From: Spodoptera frugiperda | Lineage: Eukaryota; Arthropoda; Insecta; Lepidoptera; Noctuidae | NCBI RefSeq assembly: GCF_023101765.2 | Contig: NC_064231.1 | Location: forward strand, 992,001-1,056,000 | Reading direction: 5' to 3' | Length of the DNA stretch: 64,000 nt | Shown: positions 51,425 through 61,700 of the stretch, piece by piece | Position numbering within the stretch: the stretch's first letter is position 1 | Layout of the letters: the number at the start of each line of letters is the position of its first letter | Translations under genes and position numbers: made by a program | Notes under the pieces: generated by a model | The model's database searches: none | Told to the model about the DNA's origin: nothing | What the model saw: only the letters and a program-made list of their open reading frames with translations

Positions 51425-51574
51425 AGACATAATCGAATAATCCCAAATACATAGATAGTTTACGACTTTACAAGATAATTAAAAAACAAAGAAGATATTT
51501 AAATGGTATACCTTACACGTAGAAGCTTGTTTTAATGTATTTTTTTATTTTCTTTCAACTTTAAGGTGGAAAAT

Positions 51575-51985
51575 CGTCACGGAGCTCTCACCTGGGAAAA
51601 ACTATGGGGACTGTTAGACCCCTTCTGACTAAAAACCTCACTGATTGCTCTTACGTGGTCATGAGATTACAGGAATCAAATGCAACCGCGGAGCCACGGT
51701 CCCCTCCTTGAAAGCGCCAACTCTATGTACACGAAGGAAAGAGATGTATCCCTCGTGGGCTGCCGTAGCGCATGTGAACGGAGTATTGAGAACTTCCCTA
51801 AGTCGACCATCCCTAGACACTTTCAAACCGGTCGAAAAAGAGCAACTTCTGCGGATGGGAAGATCTTTATGATATAACATGTTCGCAAAAGAACACCTCG
51901 GCATCCCGCTAGTGTCATGGGTCAAAAAAATTGTTGTTGGGTTGTGTTCAGTCAACCGACAGTCGGCAATGCCAGAGGTAGTTTA
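51575..51985. repeat. Repeat-like GC-richer block, unclassified
   Basis: It begins with CCCCTTCTGACTAAAAACCT, reminiscent of the CTCCGGCTCG family on the minus strand, and continues with unfamiliar GC-richer sequence (for example GGGCTGCCGTAGCGCATGTG). Open frames of 65-98 codons occur on both strands with no recognisable product. Most likely a degraded element. Confidence 0.4.
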
Positions 51986-52271
51986 AAGAAATTTTGTTCA
52001 TAGGTTTTAAAAGTTTAGATATAAAATCTGGTAAGAACGTTTACAACTCAGTGACCGGTTTGTGTCGTCATAAATATTAGAACTACCGGCAGGAGCCTAA
52101 TGTGAACTAAGGTGTTTACATAAATATACCATATTTATTACTGCAATAGGTAAAACTAAACTTAGTTGTCTACCAACTAATAAAATATCTAGTTAAAATA
52201 TTTTTTGTTCATAGTGTCAAAATTCATTATTATTGTAATTAATTCAACTATTTTAAAGCATTACTATCATC

Positions 52272-52360
52272 TACTAGCGGCTTGACATTCCGTGGGATAA
52301 AAAGTAGCCTATGTGTTATTCCAGAGCATAATCTACCAGTCCCAATCCCTTTAGCAATTT
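52272..52360 (-). mobile_element. RTE-type 3' tail, minus strand
   Basis: On the minus strand this reads GGTAGATTATGCTCTGGAAT, then ATAGGCTACTTTTTATCCCA, then AAGCCGCTAGTAG. It is the same tail as at 61402-61540. It explains the C-terminal half of a 104-codon minus-strand ORF here, so that ORF is not a gene. Confidence 0.6.
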
Positions 52361-52547
52361 TTACGTAAAAAACAACAACAAACAAACAATCGTACAATCT
52401 TTCGAATTTATAACAATAGTATATGCAGAAAATGTTGATCTTGCAAAGAATATAAAATTTATTTTTATTTAGTAATTTATAACAAGTCATATTGCAAAAA
52501 ACCGTTAAAAAAATAGTAGTTTTAGGTACGTCCTTATCTGGCGGAAA

Positions 52548-52724
52548 CAGCTGTGTTGCCATAGTTAAAGCACGCGTCGAATTTGATTTGACAGTTCGCC
52601 GCGTCCTAACAGCTGTTTTACCATTTGCCTCGAAAAAGCACGATTTTAAAATCGGTTGAGCTTGTTTGCACGTGTCTTTAAGTTAATTTGAAAAAGAATC
52701 GTTCATGATATAAAAGTGTTAAAT
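52548..52724 (+). promoter_or_regulatory. Candidate promoter/5'UTR with E-boxes
   Basis: This is the DNA just before the ATG at 52725. It holds CAGCTG at 52548-52553 and 52610-52615 and CACGTG at 52669-52674. CACGTG is the Myc/Max E-box; in insects it is common close to the start of nucleolar and ribosome-biogenesis genes (established knowledge). No clear TATA box is seen. The assignment is inferred from position and motif only. Confidence 0.4.
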
Positions 52725-52749
52725 ATGGAAGAAGAAGTCGGCATTAAAG
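52725..52749 (+). CDS. Exon 1 (start codon, 8 codons plus 1 nt)
   Basis: The ATG at 52725 has A at -3 and G at +4 and encodes MEEEVGIK. The donor is AAAG|GTAAAT, leaving one nucleotide (phase 1), which matches the acceptor phase of exon 2. An alternative start is the ATG at 53443, which reads in frame straight into exon 2 without splicing but has a stop codon immediately before it, so it would need its own transcription start. I prefer the spliced start because the donor is good, the phase is right, and the E-box cluster lies just upstream. Confidence 0.6.
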
Positions 52750-55700
52750 GTAAATTTTATAACTTTACAACCAATAAATGTGGCGTGGAAGCGTGGTACG
52801 CTAGTTTTGTGATAAGAGCATCACGCTACCGGTGATTCGAAAGCATTCTGGAACTATTATTGGTATTGAAATGGGGTTGTATTCTATATAATTTGAGTTC
52901 TGCTTTCTATGACTAAATATATATGTGGCCACATGTTGCAATGGCGTTTTTTTAATATCATTCGTAAGCGACGCAATTGAGAATTGCGACGCTATTTCAT
53001 AACATTACCAGGTCTTTCAGTTATGTTTCAGAGACTATTTGACTGCTTATTGTAACAGTAATGTTCCAAGACTGTATTAAATCGATTGTCGCATAAAAGA
53101 GCCACGCAACGCGCATGTTTAAATGGACAAAGAAACTTGAAGTTTAATTTGATACAAAACTTTTCTAGTAACTGTGCTGTAATTGTTGACTTTCATACAT
53201 CGTAGCCAAGACTATACTGTTTCCAATGCTATAATAGTAAGCCTAGTATATTCCTATAGTAGGAAATAATGCCACATAAAAAAAGTTGAAGCAAATCATA
53301 ATAAGACTCCATTTTGATTCAACCCTTATCTCACCTCTAATTTGGTGTGGAGTGTTTCTATTGCTATTCTAATCTCTTAAGATTGTCATACAGTACAATT
53401 ACTATAAAATCTTCCCAATTTGTATTAAGACTAAATAATTAAATGGCCAATAATAAGACTGAAAAGGAATCTCAATGTATTTCAGTGACAAGGTTGAGAC
53501 GCAGACTATCTGTTGAGGCTGAAGATGTCAAGTCTCCTTCACAATCTACACCAACAAAGAAGAGAGGTGGAAGACTAGCTGCCAAGCCACAGCTGGAACT
53601 CATTGCTGAGAATGGTAACATAAGAATTTTTATATAAAATCTAAACCAAACTCTACTACATTTCTGTAAGGTTTAAAATGCCTAGCTTTGTTTAGTGGCA
53701 ATACAACTACATTGTAATAAAATCTGTATAAGACTACTAACTAAAATTGACTAAAAGTGTTTATTAAGGTTTTTGACCAAACTAATGGTTAAATGACACA
53801 ATGTTATGATGTTATGCACATGTAAGTGTACAATATCTTATCAGTAAATCAAGAGCACATTGGACATGTCTTGACTTGAACTTGATATATATCTACAACA
53901 TATTATAGCTAATGTTTTGCAGATATAATAATTATGTACTATACCCAATGCGCTGTAACAAGGTGCGGCTGACAGATTCAGTAACGTTTCGTATCACTCT
54001 TGAAAGTTGCTGCGATTTAAAAATTATGCCTTAGTATTTTAACTGTATCACATTCGTATTGTGTTATATCATTCGGAAGAGTAGTTAATTAAATTAAATC
54101 CAACCGGAATGTTCTAGTCTTTTTAAATAAAATCTAATGAAATCAAAAATAAAGTAAAGTGTTATGCGTATAACGTAAATCCATAGTCGTGTTTAGTGAT
54201 GGGATGTACTGCTACGATGGATAGGTAGTCGATGTTTTTTTAGAATATAAAACCAAAATCATGCGTCGTTCAATTATCACTCTTAAAAAACCTTTAATTA
54301 TGTGGGTAAATTTACTGTAGATGCGGCTCTCTCTGCCCGAACCACAGTGACTTTATCAGAGCACAAATATATAGTAGACAGTTCCGGCGCCTTTGATAAT
54401 GCGTGGTGGTACTTAATCTGAAAGATCGTGGTTGCTTTAGTAACATATACAAACTAATATACACTTATATTCTTCACGGTTCTGTAAAACTGAAACTCTG
54501 AAACACCTCAGGGCTCGGTCATAAAATATTTATTTTGACAAGTATATACACGTAGTTACACTGCACAACTAAATAACACACACATTTAATAAAAAAATTA
54601 AAGAGAATTAAATGTATGCTGCGAGTATCGATAGCGATAAAAAAAGTTTTTTCTAATGTCCATCCCTAAAGAGAGACGTCAACGTCATACTGGCATCTGT
54701 CAGCCGCACCTTGTTATAGCGCAAAGGGTATAGATAGTAAGAACTAAATTAATAAACAGCTAACCAAGGATTAAGTTGCTTGGTTAAAATTTAATGGGCT
54801 TAATGTAAGAATGCTGCTTTCAGTTTAACTCTTGTTTATTTTTTAAAAGATTATAAATGATTAAATGGTATCACATAAACATATGATCCAATTTTATGCT
54901 GCTGCAGCTGCTGTGCGCTTATTTAACAAAACAAAACCTTAAACATTCTTCTAAGCAGTAGATCTTTGTAACCATTCTAATCATTAACTATCAAAGAGTC
55001 CAAAAAAATAGAATTTATATTTGGTTTGACCAAAAGTGACAATATACAACCACACATTTCAAACTTTTTCCTCATAACCATTACAGCACCAGAAGCAGTC
55101 CCTAAGCGGACAAGGAAGTCAATAGCTGAACCAGTTGAAGAGAAAGCAGTGACACCCTCAAGGCGCAGTACTAGAATCAGGTCAAACACCAGCATAGTGT
55201 CTGAGACTCCTGATGTTGCTGAAGATAAGGGTACTCCATCTAGACGCAGCACCCGGATAAAGTCTAACACTAGTATCATTGCTGAGACTGTCCAGAATGT
55301 TAACTCGCCCAGAGCTAAAAGGGCTGCTAGGAGGACTTCTTTGGCTGGTAAGATATTTTGAAATATAATTTGAATGCTACACTATTGATGATATACATTT
55401 TTTATTTTAGTATTTTTGTTTTGTTTTTTTTTTTTTTTAATTAATATTAAGACTAAACTGTTTTCATCTCATTATTTATAGGCTATATTCTATTCTGTAG
55501 TTTATTTTGTTTAAACCTATTGTACAAGAACAGACACTTTAGTTGAGTCATTCCAAACATCCAAACTGTCATGAGTCACTTTATCAGATCTCTTGCTCAC
55601 ACTTATGCAAGTTGTGCAGGATAGTTATATGCTATATGTAGATGCTATAGTTAGCAAATACCTTTATTTTATTTTTTATTAAATATGTACAACTATTTTT

Positions 55701-58700
55701 TATTGATTTTATTTTTTATTAAATGCATATTAAACATAATGCATGAATGGAATAGTACAATAAAAGATTTAACAAATACATTACTCACAAGTTATCACAG
55801 ATTACCAAAGACATTATCTTCATATAACATGTATGTTTGACTTATTATTTTCAGGCAGTGACAATGAAGCCCCAGTCACACCAGCTAGACAGACAAGGAG
55901 AACCAGGAAAGATTCTACCTCTAGTGTTGACAAACCTGGTAAATATTTTAATAATCTCTCTCTTCGCGTCACTTGAGCTTACCAATTCCCCATAATATTA
56001 ATTAACCTGTGGTGTATGGGTGTACCAGAATGCAGATCTCTGTGAGACACAATGTATTTTCTATTGTGCCTTAAACACAAGCAGTTAATATAAGTTGCTA
56101 CTAAATAATTAAAATTTCTATTGATTTACTTAATGTTGTTGAATAGACCATATTTCATAGCAACTTCGCGCTTTTTGATACTTAAATAAAAATAAACTTC
56201 TAATATTTTAACCCAAAGCTAAAGCAGGCCAGACTTTGCAGACTGTTTTATCTTCTATGTGCCAAATTTTAGTCAAAATTTTTGCTGAAAATGTAGAAAT
56301 TCATATGTATCTAGCAATTGTTGGTAAAAGATTAACAAACATCCATACAACCTTGCGAACTAATATTTGTATGATTTAAGTTTTATTGTCTTAACCTAAA
56401 ATAACTTGCTAACTTATTGATTTTTGCTTGACATCTTGTTTAATTATCAATTTCAGTTGAACCAGCCAGTAAATTAGATACCCAAATCACTGACGTCATT
56501 GTAGAAGAAGCAGAAAACAATGTCAAAGACTCTAGTCTTACTGAAAAATCTAAAACTGAATCAATTGCTGATAAATCCAAAACAGAATCACCAATCAGGA
56601 AAAGTCCACGACTCGTTGGAAAAGCCAGAAAGAGCACCTCCATAGACACGGAAAACAAAGAACATGAACTACAAAATGATAAAGTGACAAGCCAAACAAC
56701 TGATGTAGCTGACAAGTCTATATCGGAACCAGAAACTGAACAGAAAAATGAATCCAAATCCAAGAAGACAGCAGAAGAAATTAACATATCTTTAACCAGC
56801 AAGAATCTCATTGATAAACTGGAAGAAGCTCCCAAAAAAGGCAAAACCGACCTAAACAAAACCACAACAGCCATTGACGAACCACAGCTCAAAAGTACTA
56901 AAAGAAACAGAACTAAATCATGGACTACCATCTCTGTTGAATCCACTCACGAAAATAGCTTCTGCAGTGACAGTGAAGCTACCAAAAAGAAGAACAAAAA
57001 TAAGAATGACAGTCTCAATGTATCTATCATAACAGGATCTGGTGATGGTATGATGAACACAAGTAAGGGAAAAGAAAATGTTATGTTAAATACATCAACT
57101 CTTTCTAACAAGAAAAAGAAAAAACGAAACGAAATTTCAATGAATGCAGAGACTGATAATTCTATAAATGATATTTCTGTAGTAAACAAATCTTTGAATA
57201 AATCATCAACTAAATTAGATGCTAAAGAAGTGTCCAAAGATGTTGATGAAGGAATCGATAGTCTAAATTCGTCACAAAAACTTGACTCTAGTAACACTCA
57301 GAAGTTCTTTGAACATGCTCCAAGTGGCACTGTACAGTCTTTGGTATTTATTGACGATTCAGACTCTAATCATGATAGTATTGGAAAAGAAAGTGCGACT
57401 AGTGAAGATCAGTTGGTTCCAGTAGTCGACCATCACTTAGAAAAGGAAGAAACAGCCAATGTGCCAGAAAGTAATCTCAGTTATGAACCAATGGACATTG
57501 ATGAAACTATGCCAGAAAATGTCTCACTTTCTACCTTTAATGACAAAAATGATTCTATAAATATCAAGGAAAGCAGGAAATCAATTTTAAACAATTCTCA
57601 AAATCCAAATGTCAGTCTCAATAAGTCAAAAAGAAAATCTGTAGTATCAAACATAGCTGAAGAAGATAGTGTTGATGGCGGGTCCAAATCACAAAGAAAT
57701 TCTATGTCTGAAATAATTAATGATGATGTTAAAGAGACTAATAAATCAAAAAGGAAATCATCTATATCTAATATATTTTCTGAAGATACTACAGATAGTG
57801 GTTCACAGGACGTGAGTCGTAAATCTTTAGTGGTAGACATGGACACTCAAGATGATAGCATCCTCAATAAATCAAACAAATCCAAGAGAAAGTCTTCCAT
57901 ATCACACAATGTAACTGAAGACAATGCTGATGAAGATTCCAACAATGTCTCTAAACAGAAGCATCTAAACAAAGGCCATAAGATCACTGACTTGGTCTCT
58001 TCCAAGAGAAAGTCTTCCATATCCAACAATGTAACTGAAAACAATGCAGATGATGATGCTAACAAGTCTATTAGAAGCATCTAATGATGAAAGTGTAAAC
58101 AAAGGATCAAATAAATCATTAAGAAAATCATCAGTCACTGACTTGGTCAATGATAATTTGGACAAAAGTTTGAACAAATCCAAGAGAAAGTCTTCCATAT
58201 CCAACAATGTAACTGAAAACAATGCAGATGATGATGCTAACAAGTCTATTAGGAAGTCTCTAAACCCAGAAGCATCTAATGATGAGAGTGTAAACAAAGG
58301 ATCAAATAAATCATTAAGAAAATCATCAGTCACTGACTTGGTCAATGATAATTTGGACAAAAGTTTGAATAAATCCAAGAGAAAGTCTTCAGTAGCAGCC
58401 ATGGACACTGAAAACGATACAGAGGAAGATTCCAATGAGACAAGTAACAAATCTACAAGAAAATCTACAATCTTGGACCTAACCAATGGCGAAGTTGACA
58501 CAAGCCTAAACAAATCCAAAAGGAAATCCTCAGTGTCGGCTATGATTGCTGAAGTAAGTGTCAATGGTCCCAAAACTTCGTTGTCAGATTCCTGTAACGA
58601 CGATGACATGATTAACAAAAGCAATAACAAGTCTAAGAGGAAATCGTCTATTGGTAACATTGCTAATAATGACAGTATGAATAAGAGTTCTGATAAAACC

Positions 58701-61700
58701 AAAAACAAGTCACTTTTGGATAAATCTGAAAGTGCTAAAAGTACTCTTGTGCTATCCCAACTTAAAGATATGTCTGAAAATGAAAATTTAGAAACTAGTG
58801 TGCCTAAAGACAATAATGAATCGAGTGAACAATTGTCGAAGTCTGTTAACGTGCCAAATGTTAATGCTGAGAAAGAGACTGATAAGAAGAATCTGTCACT
58901 AACATACTCAACAAGTACTCCACTCCAACAAAAGTCACTTAAAAAATTAGGCCTGCAAATTAACAGTTCAATTATAGCTCCCAATAGTGCAACAAAGGCT
59001 GAGAAAAAAGATACTCCTAACAAGTCAAAGAAAGAAATATCTATTATGTCACAACAAAAAGACGAGTCGTCTGAAGAAGAAGGTACAGAAAATGAGTCGG
59101 AAGAAGAAGGTGGTTCTGAAGATGAGTCAGAAGAAGAAGGAGGTTCAGAAGATGAATCGGAAGAAGAATCATCATTGAAAAAGAGTAAAATGATTGATGA
59201 CGAAGCTGAAGAGGCCAGTGACGACTACGAATCAGGCGACAGCAGGGATGAGGATGAAAGAGAATATGAGAAACAAAATGAAATAGTAGAAAAAGGCGAA
59301 ACTCTTGATTCAGACGATGAGGACGGATATTCTGATGACTCTGACTACGAAAAAGATTCGTTTGTTGTGACATCTGATGAGGAGGACAATGACCTGCTTA
59401 GCGGTTCCGGCGATGATCTGTCTATGAGTGCTGATGAGCTAACAATGAGCGCGAAATCTAAAAAGAAGTTCAACGAACGCAAACTAAAAGAACAAAAGAA
59501 AGCTTCCAGAGAAATGTTTGAAGCGAGACACAAATTGAATGAGTCTGATAAGAGTGCCAAATCCACTAAGGCTAAGGCGAAGAAAAATAACCGCCAGCGT
59601 CTAGATTCGTCTTCGTCAGAATCAGATGAGGAAGTTACCGCACAACCTAAGAAAAACAGGCGTCAAAGAATCGATTCTAGTCAAGATATCAGTGTAAAAT
59701 CTGATGCTGATAAGTCTATGAAGAAGAAAGTAAAACGTTTATCAGAATCTGTATGTGACGATAATGCGACAAATGAAAAAGAAATAACGATTACTGAAGA
59801 AAGTCAATCAGGTGAAACAGATCCGTTGACATTGCGTGATGTTGTTAAAGTGGAGCCTAAAACTCCTCAGAAGGAACTAGAGATTTCAACAGTAGCTGTA
59901 ACTGATATGGATGAGATGGAAGAAGTGAATGTTGATGAAGATGTTTCGATGATAAAAACTAATCAAACTTCCGACCCACTACAGGCTACTACTGCACAAG
60001 ATGACGAGGAAGCTACTGACAATGACTCCATTAGTGAAAATGAAGAAATAACACAAAATTATGAATCTATTCTTAATAACTTAAACAAATCAAATACTAA
60101 AAAGATTAAAAACGCAGACATTTCTTTGGATCTTAATAAAAAGTCGAAGAAAAAGTCTAAAGAGCCTATTGTAGATGAACTAAATCTTACACAAGTAAAG
60201 AAATCTAACAAGAAGAAAGCTAACTCTGGTGAAAATGCTACAGATAATAAGAAACAGAATAAGTCTTTGACTAACAAAAGTATTGATAAAGTTGCTAAAG
60301 AAGTTGATACATTCTCTGAAGGTTCATCTGATTCTATTGACATGAAACTGTTATTCAATGAAGACAGTAATGACAGTGAGTTAGTAACAAGTAAGAAAAA
60401 GAATAAAAGTCTTACTGCTCAAAAAGATGATGACCAAGATGTTGACGAATTCATACCTTTGAAGAGAACTGAAGCTAAAACAAACATTCTCGAAGATACC
60501 GGTATGTATAGTTTTATATTTCTGTTATTTGCTTAATAATCCAATCTTGTTTTAATACTTTTCACCTAATTTACACTCACACAATGCATTAAACACAATT
60601 TAAAATCACTTTACTATCAATAAAATATTTATTAGATTCACTAGCACTATTGAAACTAATTTGAATTTCATCAATATATTTTAATTCAATTATTTTACAA
60701 CAGTACTTAGAAACTCCAATGTAGTGTTCAAAATTTTGCATGCACTAAAAAGATTCAGTGTTTAAATAAGATTGTTTATACAAGTGTTATTTTTTAAATA
60801 AATTTTCCAGATGTTGGCAACAAGTCAAAGAATGAATCTTTGTTGAATGTAAGCAGCAAAGAGAAGAAAAATAAGCGGAAATCATCTCTGGTGGAAGAAA
60901 TATCAGCAATGAGTAAGTTATTGAACATGTATTACACAGTAATAATTCATTCCTTGTTTCCACAATTCTTTAATTAATGAGATAAACGCATTTTGCTTGC
61001 ATCGCTTTTTTAAAACGATTTTATGATAACTACCTCGGCCATTCGGTGATAGCTGCAGGTAACAGCCAATATAAAAATTAATTCTTTAATATTTCTGTCT
61101 AGGTCCGCCAGAGGAAGAGACTTTAGGCTTCTTTATAGACACAACGGGCACTCATGCTGATGAAACTAAGACTGATGCCAACACTTCAATCAAGAACAGT
61201 GCAAAGAAGAATAAACAGAAGAACAATGTTTCCTTCGCCGATATTGCGGATGCACTAGTTGATGGTAAGTTATTTGACTACACAATATTCATTAAAGCTA
61301 AATGTTTACAGACTGTTTTATTTAGTTATAGACCAATTTAGTTTGTGTGTATTCAGTTATCTAACTAAAATTGTAAATGTGAATGTTTTTGAGTGTGTGT
61401 GATGTTTGTTACTCGATTACGTCAAAATAGCTGAAGGGTATGGAGATGAAATTTGGAACAGGGGTAGATTATGGTCTGGAATAATACATAGGATACTTTT
61501 AATCTCACGGGACCGCGGGCAAAGCCGCTGGCAAAGCTATACATATAACAATATTTTTATTTGCTAATAATTATTACAATTATAATTGTCGAAGCTAAGG
61601 AACGTTCGTCATATTCTCTGTAACTAAAATATTCTGTTATTTTCAGACGATTCCAATGACGCGCCACTGGAGGTTTCATATGTCAGTCAGAAAAACAAAT

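Noticed and set aside
51659..51955. 98-codon minus-strand frame
   Set aside because: Several overlapping frames are open on both strands in a repeat-like GC-richer block, with no recognised product.
52248..52562. 104-codon minus-strand frame that could suggest a divergent gene
   Set aside because: Its second half is an RTE-type tail and its middle is AT-rich noise.
53443..53485. ATG at 53443 as the gene's start
   Set aside because: It is in frame with exon 2 but preceded directly by a stop codon, and a good splice acceptor at 53485/53486 joins in phase with exon 1. Kept only as an alternative start.
56440..56946. 168-codon minus-strand open frame
   Set aside because: Same shadow effect opposite exon 5.
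57965..59023. 352-codon open frame on the minus strand
   Set aside because: It lies opposite the Lys/Ser-rich coding exon 5. Its Leu/Ser/Phe/Asp-rich translation is the expected mirror of AAR/AGY/GAY codons, and it has no family resemblance.
59044..59373. Extra open frames at 58987-59178 (+) and 59044-59373 (-) within exon 5
   Set aside because: They are alternative-frame readings of the acidic GAA/GAT/TCA tract.
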